A stretch of 64,000 nt of DNA from Chryseobacterium taichungense (lineage in GTDB: Bacteria; Bacteroidota; Bacteroidia; Flavobacteriales; Weeksellaceae), in the NCBI RefSeq assembly GCF_900109935.1, contig NZ_FOBV01000005.1, positions 186,001 to 250,000 of the forward strand. The letters run 5' to 3'. Made by a program: the position numbers and the translations under genes. This document shows, one piece after another, positions 45,006-53,874 of the stretch. Below the pieces are notes generated by a model. That model searched no databases. It was not told where the DNA came from and saw nothing but the letters and a program-made list of their open reading frames with translations. How positions within the stretch are numbered: the first letter of the stretch is position 1; each line of letters begins with the position of its first letter.

Positions 45006-46541
45006 ATGAAAAAACTCATCTTCATCATAGTAGGAATTATTATTCTCCTCATTATTATTGTTTTAATCAAAACATTTACTTATCCCTTTAAAAAAGTTAA
45101 TGCCAATACTTCCAGCGGATGGAAAATGGTAAAAGATGACTCAGCCATTCAAAGGCTGTCAGGCGGACTGAAAATCCCGTCGGTTTCATCTGGTGAACTG
45201 GGAGAATTTAATTACTCACCCTTCGATACCATTAAAGAATATTTAAAAGCTTCTTATCCCCTCATTTATCAGAATACAGAATTTGTCGAAGTAAATACTT
45301 ACGGTTTGGTATTCCGACTGAAAGGCAGCAATCCTTCCCTTAATCCCATCTTGTTCCTTTCCCACACCGATGTCGTTCCTCCCGGAGATGCTGAGGTGAA
45401 AGATAAAAGTGAAAATATTTTCAGACCTGATGATAAGCCTTTGCCTACCGTATCAGAAGTCTCCGAAGAATGGGATTTCGGGCCCTTCTCTGGCGCAGTA
45501 GCCAATGGAAGGATCTATGGAAGAGGCTCCACCGATATGAAAGGAATGCTCTTCTCTCTTCTGGAATCGATGAATAACTTAATTAAAACAAAACATACCC
45601 CTCAGAGAGATATCTACCTCGCCTTCGGATTTGACGAGGAAGTGAGCGGACAACAAGGCGCTGTGAAAATAGCTGAGTACTTTAAAAATAAAAATATTGA
45701 GTTTGATGCAGTATATGACGAAGGTGGTTTAATTCTTGAAAAGGGGAGTGTCAATGGAATCAACTCAGATGTCGCCGTGATCGGGTGTGCAGAAAAAGGT
45801 TTCCTTTCTGTTAAAATAAAAGTCAAAGGTCTCGGTGGACATTCCTCAATGCCTCCCACAGAAAGCGCCATCGGAAAAGCGGCGATCATCATGCAGCGTC
45901 TTGAAAAAGACCAGATGAAGCCAGTAATTACGCCACTAATCAATCAGTTCTTCACCAACGTTGGCGGATCAATGTCTTTCGTTAACAGGATGGCTATCGC
46001 TAACCAATGGCTATTGAAGCCCGTCCTTCTTTCCCAGCTCACCAAAAATAATTCCACCAATGCGTTGGTACGTACCACGACCGCCCTCACCATGATGAAA
46101 GGCAGTGATGCTCCCAACGTCCTTTCTCCCGAAGTGGAATTTGTAGTTAATTTCAGGCTGCTTCCCGGGAATACCGTAAAAGACGTCAAACAGCATATTG
46201 CCGAAGCCACCAAAGGATTTGATGTCGAAATAGAAGAAATTGATACTGTCAAAGAAGCTTCTGCCGTTTCCTCAACCAATACAAAGGGCTTTAGATTAAT
46301 AGAATCTGCCATTAAAGAAATTTATCCATCGGCGATTGCTACCCCTTACCTTACCGTTGGTGCAACAGATGCGTACAAATATCAGATTGTCAGCAAAAAT
46401 ATCTACCGGTTCATGCCCATCAAAATAAACAACGCCGAAAAACAATCCATCCACAGCACCAACGAATATCTCAGCATCGAAAACTACATGAAGATGATCC
46501 ACTACTTTGAACACATCATGAGAAACTATGATAAACAATAG
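45006..46541 (+). CDS. M20 family metallopeptidase (carboxypeptidase S / PM20D1-like), membrane-anchored
   Basis: A 511-residue protein with an N-terminal membrane anchor (LIFIIVGIIILLIIIVLI). The M20 catalytic set is complete: LFLSHTDVVPPG (zinc His and the following Asp), GRGSTDMKG (bridging Asp), GFDEEVSGQQG (catalytic Glu pair), YDEGG, the dimerisation-domain entry GGHSSMPP, and the C-terminal IHSTNEYLS histidine. The length and the insert after the HTDV motif fit the PM20D1/carboxypeptidase S branch, which cleaves or forms N-acyl amino acids and small peptides. It probably acts in the periplasm. It is flanked on both sides by long repeats rather than genes. Confidence 0.9.
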   Translation: MKKLIFIIVGIIILLIIIVLIKTFTYPFKKVNANTSSGWKMVKDDSAIQRLSGGLKIPSVSSGELGEFNYSPFDTIKEYLKASYPLIYQNTEFVEVNTYGLVFRLKGSNPSLNPILFLSHTDVVPPGDAEVKDKSENIFRPDDKPLPTVSEVSEEWDFGPFSGAVANGRIYGRGSTDMKGMLFSLLESMNNLIKTKHTPQRDIYLAFGFDEEVSGQQGAVKIAEYFKNKNIEFDAVYDEGGLILEKGSVNGINSDVAVIGCAEKGFLSVKIKVKGLGGHSSMPPTESAIGKAAIIMQRLEKDQMKPVITPLINQFFTNVGGSMSFVNRMAIANQWLLKPVLLSQLTKNNSTNALVRTTTALTMMKGSDAPNVLSPEVEFVVNFRLLPGNTVKDVKQHIAEATKGFDVEIEEIDTVKEASAVSSTNTKGFRLIESAIKEIYPSAIATPYLTVGATDAYKYQIVSKNIYRFMPIKINNAEKQSIHSTNEYLSIENYMKMIHYFEHIMRNYDKQ

Positions 46542-46544
46542 ATG

Positions 46545-46620
46545 ATGGATAATAAGCAATGAGCAATGAGCAATAAGTAATGAGCAATAAGCAATAAGTA
46601 GTGAATGATAAATAATAAAT
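46545..46620. repeat. simple 7-bp repeat run
   Basis: Tandem variants of GAGCAAT and AAGCAAT/AAGTAAT follow the M20 stop directly and decay into AATGATAAATAATAAAT. Confidence 0.7.
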
Positions 46621-46644
46621 AACACAGATAGTATTAGCAATATG

Positions 46645-47348
46645 TCATCCTGAGCGCGTAGCAGTCGAAGGATCTCCCAACATTAAACACTCTAAAACCG
46701 ACATAGGAATCTGAAGCGTTAAGAAAATTAATGATACGAACGTAAAGAAAATTCTACTGTTTGAGCGCGGTCAGATTTTAACCCGAAAAACAACAGTCAG
46801 ATTCGCTCGAGTTTTAGAATTTTTAGAGAGTTCATTAATTTTTAGCCTTCAGTTTCCAGGTCTTGAATTTTTGTTTCTTTTGTTTCAAGACAAAAGAAAA
46901 TTATAAAGATTCTTTCAGAATGATATCTCTTTGTCTTCCTGAGTGTGCAGCAGTCGAAGGATCTCCCAACATTAAAGCACTCTAAACCGACATAGGAATC
47001 TGAAGCGTTAAGAAAATTAATGATACGAACGTAAAGAAAATTCTACTGTTTGAGCGCGGTCAGATTTTAACCCGAAAAAACAACAGTCAGATTCGCTCGA
47101 GTTTTAGAATTTTTAGAGAGTTCATTAATTTTTAGCCTTCAGTTTCCAGGTCTTGAATTTTTGTTTCTTTTGTTTTAAGACAAAAGAAAATTATAAAGAT
47201 TCTTTCAGAATGACAGCTCTTTGTCATCCTGAGCGCGCAGCAGTCGAAGAATCTCCCAATGTTAAAGCACTCTAAACCGACATAGGAAGTTGAAGCGTTA
47301 AGAAAAATAATTTTATGAACGTAAAGAAAATCCCACTGTCTGAGTGCG
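46645..47348. repeat. tandem 289/290-bp repeat, 2.4 copies
   Basis: Each unit opens with TC(A/T)TCCTGAG, runs through CAGTCGAAGGATCTCCCAA and CCGACATAGGAA, and continues to TTTCAAGACAAAAGAAAATT. Units start at 46645, 46934 and 47224. The first two are almost identical over their full length; the third stops near 47348 and is more diverged. No open frame is conserved across the copies. Confidence 0.85.
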
Positions 47349-47367
47349 ACAAAAGTATTTTCACTGC

Positions 47368-47443
47368 CTTTGCTGAGTGAAACGCCTTTGCGAACGAAAA
47401 TATCCTCAATCATTTAAAAGAAAAGCTTAGCGCTCCTTTGCGT
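47368..47443. repeat. dispersed repeat, copy 2 of a pair flanking the M20 peptidase
   Basis: TTTGCTGAGTGAAACGCC, TTTGCGAAC and CTTAGCGCTCCTTTGCGTT; same orientation as 44868-44944. Confidence 0.6.
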
Positions 47444-47488
47444 TCAAAACAAACCACTTAAAAAAGAGTTTTTCAATAAAAAATAATA

Positions 47489-47522
47489 CGTCAAGTTTTG
47501 ACGCATTACCCAATTAGCTTTG
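47489..47522 (+). promoter_or_regulatory. promoter with overlapping palindrome (possible operator)
   Basis: TAGCTTTG at 47515-47522 is a TAnnTTTG -7 element. Upstream, CGTCAA-GTT-TTGACG (47489-47503) is a perfect 6-bp inverted repeat that contains the candidate TTTG -33 box, although at a short 14-bp spacing. A repressor or activator site is possible. The TTG at 47520 belongs to this -7 box, so the downstream gene should start at the ATG at 47544. Confidence 0.5.
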
Positions 47523-47543
47523 TCATATCAAAACAACGAAGCT

Positions 47544-48239
47544 ATGGAACTGCCATTATATTTAAGTTTTAATGAATTTGAAAAACACTATTATGACAAC
47601 CTTGAAAAATGGTTTGAAGAATATCATAATACATCCGAAACGGATTACCTGAAAGCACTTGCAGCATTGTATAGCCCGTATCTGTATTATAATTTTGCGA
47701 ACGACAGACTTCAGGCAGACGCTTCCATTCAGATCAAAGACTGCGTCTTTCCTTTATATGACAAGATCGGACTTTCTTTCTGCACAGGTTGTGACAATAG
47801 TAAATCTCCGAAGACTTCTAAAAATATGAATCATGTTTTTGAATGGAAAACCATTACCATGATGGAATATGCCCAGCATATTTTAGACAAAATCAACAGA
47901 CATATTTCCGCGAACAAGGATAAAAAAGATAAAGATATCATGAGTTTCATCAACAATTATGATATCATTACTTCCAGAGATGGTGCCGGATATTGCGTGA
48001 ATTACAGCCAGCACCAGTCGACGCTGCCCTTCCTGAAAGCCTATCTTCCTGTTTACGGGCAAACAGTTAATATGGCTGTTTACAGAGATTTTCTATTCTC
48101 AATCGTTCAGATCGCAGAATATATCGATCATAAATTAAAAGAAGTGTACGCTTTCGACAGCACAATCTATTCAAAGCTGAAATCTGATGCTAAATTCAAG
48201 ATACAGATGAACCATCAGTTCCTTACCATTTGCAATTGA
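47544..48239 (+). CDS. hypothetical protein
   Basis: A 231-residue soluble protein (MELPLYLSFNEFEKHYYDNL) that I do not recognise. It is rich in Tyr, Asn and Lys and probably helical, with no signal peptide or membrane segment. It contains FCTGCDNSKS and two further cysteines, too few and too scattered to claim a metal site. A palindrome overlaps its promoter and a strong terminator follows 64 bp after the stop, so it is an independently regulated single gene. Its base composition resembles the core genome, not the AT-rich island to its right. Confidence 0.65.
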   Translation: MELPLYLSFNEFEKHYYDNLEKWFEEYHNTSETDYLKALAALYSPYLYYNFANDRLQADASIQIKDCVFPLYDKIGLSFCTGCDNSKSPKTSKNMNHVFEWKTITMMEYAQHILDKINRHISANKDKKDKDIMSFINNYDIITSRDGAGYCVNYSQHQSTLPFLKAYLPVYGQTVNMAVYRDFLFSIVQIAEYIDHKLKEVYAFDSTIYSKLKSDAKFKIQMNHQFLTICN

Positions 48240-48303
48240 ACTAATACACCAACATCATATAGCTAAATTATAGTTTGAAAAGGGGTTGAGACTTTTCAAA
48301 CGC

Positions 48304-48340
48304 AAGAGGCTGACCTAAATGTTTGGGTAGCCTCTTTTTT
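48304..48340 (+). terminator. rho-independent terminator
   Basis: AAGAGGCT (48304-48311) pairs with AGCCTCTT (48329-48336), followed by more T. Confidence 0.8.
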
Positions 48341-48365
48341 CGTCAACAAAATGAACAAGTAATTT

Positions 48366-48490
48366 TTATGCTCCGGAGGAGCAATATCTGTGTAGCAAAA
48401 AAATAATACAATATCGTAAGCACGCCGTAGGTGTGCTATGTTAAGATAGAATTCCAAAAGGATTTCTGGTATTACGTCACGCGGTATGCT
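48366..48490. repeat. REP-like intergenic element at the island border
   Basis: Contains GCTCC-GGA-GGAGC and GCAC-GCCGTAGGT-GTGC hairpins and a GTCACGCGGTATGC segment, without any reading frame. Composition differs from both flanks. Recognition as a dispersed family is from memory of similar elements in flavobacteria. Confidence 0.4.
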
Positions 48491-48523
48491 ATAAAATTAT
48501 TACAAAAACTGGAAAGTCTTAAT

Positions 48524-48559
48524 AAAGAGACTATCCAAAACTTTTTGGACAGCTTTTTT
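48524..48559 (+). terminator. terminator-like hairpin
   Basis: TATCCAAAA (48532-48540) and TTTTGGACA (48543-48551) form an imperfect stem flanked by A- and T-rich runs, ending in T6. It has no gene directly upstream. The following 318 bp to 48877 hold nothing I can support. Confidence 0.5.
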
Positions 48560-48877
48560 CATTGAATCATTACGATTATAATCTAGATAAATAAAAAAAG
48601 CATTGAAATAATCAACGCTTTTCTTTGCAGTCAAAGATGAACAATTTTCGAAACATTTTGTCGATGATTTATTACTTTTAGAGCTTTTCAAATAAAATAA
48701 AATGATTATTATATGACCTGCCAACAATAAATTTGAAGGACGTGAACATTTAAAGTTATTCAACAAGGTGTCAATAGTTATTCAGATTATTATTGGTTTT
48801 TGAATTAGAGGAACTGTCCTACAGAAATTTAGCTCAAAATTTCCTAATAATTTGTAATTTGCAAAAAACTATAACTT

Positions 48878-51800
48878 GTGATAAAAGTAATTTTAAACAA
48901 AATAAATGAGAATTACGTTTCCCTTAGAAATCAGATGACAGAAATTTATCTTAATGCTCTGTCAAAAGCAATTTTTACTTTGGGTAAAAGAAAAAACAAA
49001 ATTCTAACTAAAAATAATCCTAATTACAATCATTTAGAAGACCTTACACCATTCATTGTAAAAGAAGATGAAGACAACTATAACCTAAAAACTTATTTAG
49101 AGTCTATAAGATGGGGAATCTTAAATCAAAATGTGAAAAACATTGCAATTTCTGGTTCCTTTGGTACAGGAAAAAGTACAATTCTTAACCTATTTAAAAA
49201 AAATAATCCAGAGTTTAAAACATTAGATATTAGTCTTGGAAAGTTTGAAAAAAATGAACAAAAGGAGATTGATATTGAAACAAGTATTGTTCAACAAATT
49301 TTGTATTTTGAGAAGAAGAGTAATTTGAAGGATTCAAGATTTGAACGTATTAATAATGATAGATTTATTTTATTAAAAGCTACTTTATTCATTATTTGGA
49401 TATATTCAATATTATATATATTCTTCGATAAAATATATAATAAATTAATTTTAACTGATAAGATAGAATTTTCATATTATCATCTATTAATAAAATTTAT
49501 CTTTTTGACAGGCTTCTTTCTCATACTGAAGAAGTTGTTTAGACAAATTTTTAAACTAAAAATCAATAAAATAAGTTTTAGTGACGCAGAATTTGTACCG
49601 AAAGAACATAATGATATTTCGATAATTAATAAACATATCGATGAATTAATATATTTTTTTGAAAAGACTAAAACACAAGTCGTTTTTATAGAAGATATTG
49701 ATAGATTTGAATCAGCTGCAGAAACTTTTATAAAATTAAGAGAGTTAAATATACTTATAAATAATTCAAAGGATATTCTTCAAAAAGTAACTTTTGTTTA
49801 TGCGGTTAAAGACGAGTTATTTAGTAGGAATGATGAAAAAACAAAATTTTTCGATTTAATAATTCCAATTATACCAATTATTGATTATAGTAATTCAAGT
49901 ACACAATTTATTAAAAGACTCAAGAAGGATTTTATCGAAAATAACATTATTTCTGAAGATATTATCTATGATATAGCTCCATATATAAATGATATGAGAA
50001 GTCTTATCAATATTATAAATGAGTTCAGAACTTACTATAAAATTAAATTTAACGAGAATTCTGATATCAATGGGAATAGCTTATTTTCATTAGTAGTCTT
50101 GAAAAATATATATCCAAATGAATTTAAATGTTTGCAAAACAAACAAGGAGTAATTTATTCAATTTTTCAGAATAAAATTCATTTTTATTCTGAGCTGAAA
50201 GCGATTTTAGAAAATAAAATCAGTGACCTAAAAATTGAAAATAAAGCAATACTTAACGAACAACAAGATAATATCCAAGAATTACGGAAGCTATATTTAT
50301 ATGAGATATTACTTTTAAGCAAGAATGCAAATATTTATTATTTGGGCGACTCTCAGATTGAATTTAAAGATTTGCTTACTACTGAGAGTTTTGAAAGAAT
50401 GGTTGAGCTGAATGCGATATCGCATTATCACATAAGGAAAGAATTTCTAAGATTCAGTGATATAGAAGCAAAAGTGTCACCAAAACCTTATAAAGAAAGG
50501 AAACAATTAATAATACATAAATCTAATAATAAATTAAAAAATAACGAAATTACTATAGATAAGATTCAAGCTGAAATTAATAATTTAAAAAACTCGTCTA
50601 TCTACCAACTGTTTCAAAAATCTGAGAGAGCTAAAATTGATAATTATTTTGATGATATCTTTAATAGTTATAAAAAGTTGAATATTGAACAGAAGCCATC
50701 ATTAGAAACTGATTCTGTAGAAGAAGAATTTTCAAATGAAATTGAAGTTAAAAAAATGGCATTAAATGAAATTAGTGATGAAGAAACTAACCTGCATTAT
50801 AGCCTTCTAAAGGTTTTAATAACGAATAAATATGTTGATGAAAATTACTCGACTTATGTTTCGTTGTTTTATCCTGAATCAATAAGTGAAAAAGACAATA
50901 ACTTAAAATTAAGAATTATTCAGGATGGAATAACAGACTTTAATGAAAGCATTGATAAAACAAAGAATTTTATTTCTGAATTAGGTAGTAACAATTTTAA
51001 AAAGGAATCCGTACTAAATTTCTATATTCTTGATTACCTACTTATTAATTATAGAGACAATGAAAATATCTCAAGCAAGCTTGATGAGTTTATTGTTGTA
51101 TTAAGTAGTGAAAAAGATAAATCTGTTCAATTTATCGAAAAATATATTGAGTTTTCCGATTTAAATGGAACAATTATAGAATTTGTAAGAAAAATATCAA
51201 TATGGGAAGGATTTTGGAATTTAATATATAGTAGAGAAGAATTCACTATTGAAAAGAAAAGAAGAGTTTTAGATATTATAATGAAATATCTTGATATTGA
51301 AACAATCAAACTTCTTAATAAGGAGAAGAAAATAAACGCCTTTCTGAATAACTATGATGATTTTTTACTGAATAATTTTGAAAAAGAAACTAAGGAAAAA
51401 TTAATTGACAAATTAAAAGTCTTAGGTGTCAAATTCAATAAAATAAAATATGGAGATATTATTTTCGAAATAGTCATAAAAGTAATTGAATATAACCTTT
51501 ATAAAATAAATATAAGTAATATAAACCTCTTCTTAGAAAAAGTAAATTCTCAAAATATTGATTTGGATTATAAAACAGCAAACTATTCTTATCTATTACA
51601 ATCAAGCGTTACATACTTAAAACAAAATATTAATAATAATATAAATGAATATGTCGAGCAGGTTTTATTGAAACTTGAAAATAATACTGAAGAAGAAATT
51701 AATGTCGTTGTAAGTTTAATTAACAATTCTAATGTTAAACCTGAAAATGTTGATTTATTGATAGAAAAATTAAACTTTAAACTCTCAAATATCTCAGAAA

Positions 51801-52708
51801 TAGAAAATAGTACATTTTGGTCTACTTTAATGATTGAGAAAAAGATAGAACCAAGTTGGAAAAATGTTTTACTATACTATAAATCTAAATCTGAAGAAAT
51901 CGATGATGTTCTTATTGAGTTTTTAAATTTCAAACCTAATTTTGAAATACTAAGTGATAAATGTATTGATCATTTTTTAAATGAAGAGGAGGAGATTGTA
52001 TCTGATACTATCGAAAGATTTAATATTTCACTTGTAAATTCTGCGATATCAGAAGAGTCATTTAATAACTTGGTTCATTCCATGACGAAGAATTTTGATG
52101 ATGCTTCTGTAATTGAAAAATCCAGTAGAATAAATATTTTAATTGATAATGATTTAATTGTTTTTAATAATAAAAATTTATCTGAGTTACATGGTAAAGA
52201 TTTAGAATTATTTGTTGAAAAGAATGAAGAAGAACTTAAGAACTCATATGATTCATTGGTATTATTGATTTACACTTGGATTACTATTTTGACATCCAAT
52301 ATTTCGGGGTTTTTAAAGAAACAAATCTTTGATCATTTAACGCAAGATAAAAGTTATAGTTCAGAAGACGAAATGTTTTTGATTAAGGTTTTAATAAATT
52401 TTTATGAGCAAAAGTTTCATTCCTTTTCTGAGTATTTTTTAAATTGTATTGTGAAATCTACGTTAAAGCAATATGCTAAAATTCGATACCTTAATTTTGA
52501 TAAAGAATATATATCAGATCAATTAATGAATGAATCAATTAAATTAATTGGCAATCCTTATTCTAAAGTTCTGAATAAGGAAAAATTTGAGCTTCCAAAT
52601 ACAGAAGAAAATGCTGAAGCATTAAGAAACCTTCAGCAAATGGGCTATATTAAAAGAACATATTTAAGAGATAAAGATTCAAAAATAACAGTGAGCTATC
52701 ATGACTAA
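48878..52708 (+). CDS. YobI-type P-loop NTPase with two membrane helices
   Basis: A 1276-residue protein. Walker A GSFGTGKST is at 93-101 and Walker B VVFIEDIDRF at 268-277. Two membrane helices (about 165-183 and 203-220) are inserted between them, as in KAP/YobI-type ATPases. Switch-like residues follow in VTFVYAVKDELF. The remaining 900 residues are a charged, mostly helical region (FLNNYDDFLLNNFEKE, many Asn/Lys/Glu) with no known domain. The GTG at 48878 is used here; an ATG at 48935 (MTEIYLNAL) is equally possible. Related STAND/KAP ATPases often act in phage defence as sensors. Its stop codon overlaps that of the convergent HNH gene. Confidence 0.8.
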   Translation: MIKVILNKINENYVSLRNQMTEIYLNALSKAIFTLGKRKNKILTKNNPNYNHLEDLTPFIVKEDEDNYNLKTYLESIRWGILNQNVKNIAISGSFGTGKSTILNLFKKNNPEFKTLDISLGKFEKNEQKEIDIETSIVQQILYFEKKSNLKDSRFERINNDRFILLKATLFIIWIYSILYIFFDKIYNKLILTDKIEFSYYHLLIKFIFLTGFFLILKKLFRQIFKLKINKISFSDAEFVPKEHNDISIINKHIDELIYFFEKTKTQVVFIEDIDRFESAAETFIKLRELNILINNSKDILQKVTFVYAVKDELFSRNDEKTKFFDLIIPIIPIIDYSNSSTQFIKRLKKDFIENNIISEDIIYDIAPYINDMRSLINIINEFRTYYKIKFNENSDINGNSLFSLVVLKNIYPNEFKCLQNKQGVIYSIFQNKIHFYSELKAILENKISDLKIENKAILNEQQDNIQELRKLYLYEILLLSKNANIYYLGDSQIEFKDLLTTESFERMVELNAISHYHIRKEFLRFSDIEAKVSPKPYKERKQLIIHKSNNKLKNNEITIDKIQAEINNLKNSSIYQLFQKSERAKIDNYFDDIFNSYKKLNIEQKPSLETDSVEEEFSNEIEVKKMALNEISDEETNLHYSLLKVLITNKYVDENYSTYVSLFYPESISEKDNNLKLRIIQDGITDFNESIDKTKNFISELGSNNFKKESVLNFYILDYLLINYRDNENISSKLDEFIVVLSSEKDKSVQFIEKYIEFSDLNGTIIEFVRKISIWEGFWNLIYSREEFTIEKKRRVLDIIMKYLDIETIKLLNKEKKINAFLNNYDDFLLNNFEKETKEKLIDKLKVLGVKFNKIKYGDIIFEIVIKVIEYNLYKINISNINLFLEKVNSQNIDLDYKTANYSYLLQSSVTYLKQNINNNINEYVEQVLLKLENNTEEEINVVVSLINNSNVKPENVDLLIEKLNFKLSNISEIENSTFWSTLMIEKKIEPSWKNVLLYYKSKSEEIDDVLIEFLNFKPNFEILSDKCIDHFLNEEEEIVSDTIERFNISLVNSAISEESFNNLVHSMTKNFDDASVIEKSSRINILIDNDLIVFNNKNLSELHGKDLELFVEKNEEELKNSYDSLVLLIYTWITILTSNISGFLKKQIFDHLTQDKSYSSEDEMFLIKVLINFYEQKFHSFSEYFLNCIVKSTLKQYAKIRYLNFDKEYISDQLMNESIKLIGNPYSKVLNKEKFELPNTEENAEALRNLQQMGYIKRTYLRDKDSKITVSYHD

Positions 52709-53874
52709 AGAGGAATTATTTCTAACTGCTTAGCAATGTCTTTTTTATACTTTTGAAATGGTTTATTACTATCTACTGTAAAAATATCAGATCCAAATAT
52801 TTGGGTCTTAATTTCATTCTTGGAAATAGGTTTTCCTTTATCATTAAATAAATCAAAAATTTCCTTGATTTGAGAATCAGAATAGATTCGTCTCTTAGAA
52901 ATAAGCTCATGAGATATATTTTTATGAAAATTATATCTACCTTGTAAATTAAAAACTTTAAAATATTCTGTATAAGGAGATTCAATTTTTATAGAATATT
53001 CATTTAGTTCTTTGGGTAAATTTTTATTATCAAATCCTGTCTTAAAGTAAATCTTGAATATTATATCACTGATTGTTTTTAAGCCTGTCGGTGAAGTGAA
53101 TAATAATTCATCTAAATTCGAATAAATTTTTTTATCATTTTTAAGCTTGGAATTACAACTGTAACAACTTGGCACAAGATTGAATAAACTTAGGCTCAAG
53201 TATGGATATTCACTTTGTGGCAATAAATGATCTAAAGTAAGATGATTTTTCTTTTCATTTTTGAACAAATCAAATTTTAGTATACCTGACGCATCTGTAA
53301 GCTGAAGTAATATCTTATTGATGTATTTACTACTACCAGTATTTATATCGGAATATTTTAAAATTTTCCCTTTATAGTCATTAATAATGTCATCTGAATT
53401 TACGTCTCCTATGCCATGAATTTTCATTAAATCTTCTTTAGTACATTCATTCATAAAATGTTCAAAATCTCTATAGTCATTATCTAATGGGATATAGGCA
53501 TTTATAAAATCAATTCCACAATAGTTACAACCAGTAATATTTAATGATATCGAATAATTATTGAAAAATTTTGAGAGTTCATCTTGCTGAAATTTTGAGT
53601 AATTGAAATACGATCTGAGCTCTTCCTTTTTTGCTTTTTTTTCCCCATCTGACAAGCCATCAAATATATTGGTTTCTGATAATGGGATTAACTGAATTAA
53701 ATCTTCAAGAGGCGTTATTAAAAGCTCTTCGAAAACAATTCTTACTCCGATGGAATTAAGAAAATTTTGGATTTTAGGAATATCAATTTTGCTACTTTTC
53801 AAAATGAGATTCTGAAACTCTTTTTTAAAATTTTCTAATTTTGTGACATTGGTAGGATAAGTTAATTTATGCAT
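52705..53874 (-). CDS. HNH endonuclease, PtuB-like partner of the adjacent ATPase
   Basis: A 389-residue protein with a complete HNH nuclease: CNYCG (Cys116, Cys119), LTLDHLLPQ (Asp215-His216), then LVPSCYSCNSKLKND (Cys237, Cys240). The second cysteine pair indicates a structural zinc. About 110 residues precede and 140 follow the domain. Its start overlaps the end of the ATPase gene by 8 bp, so the two are translationally coupled. ATPase plus HNH is the Septu (PtuA-PtuB) arrangement, but this HNH protein is clearly longer than my recollection of PtuB. Its TAG stop (52705-52707) interlocks with the TAA of the YobI gene. Confidence 0.88.
   Translation of the reverse strand: MHKLTYPTNVTKLENFKKEFQNLILKSSKIDIPKIQNFLNSIGVRIVFEELLITPLEDLIQLIPLSETNIFDGLSDGEKKAKKEELRSYFNYSKFQQDELSKFFNNYSISLNITGCNYCGIDFINAYIPLDNDYRDFEHFMNECTKEDLMKIHGIGDVNSDDIINDYKGKILKYSDINTGSSKYINKILLQLTDASGILKFDLFKNEKKNHLTLDHLLPQSEYPYLSLSLFNLVPSCYSCNSKLKNDKKIYSNLDELLFTSPTGLKTISDIIFKIYFKTGFDNKNLPKELNEYSIKIESPYTEYFKVFNLQGRYNFHKNISHELISKRRIYSDSQIKEIFDLFNDKGKPISKNEIKTQIFGSDIFTVDSNKPFQKYKKDIAKQLEIIPL

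Noticed and set aside
46645..47348. Tandem 289-bp repeat as an insertion sequence
   Set aside because: No transposase frame, no terminal inverted repeats and no target duplication.
47132..47413. 93-codon minus-strand frame
   Set aside because: Consists of the tandem 289-bp repeat and the dispersed repeat; the frame is not kept in the other copies.
48500..48766. 88-codon minus-strand frame
   Set aside because: Its C-terminus is the reverse complement of a terminator-like hairpin, and the composition looks non-coding.
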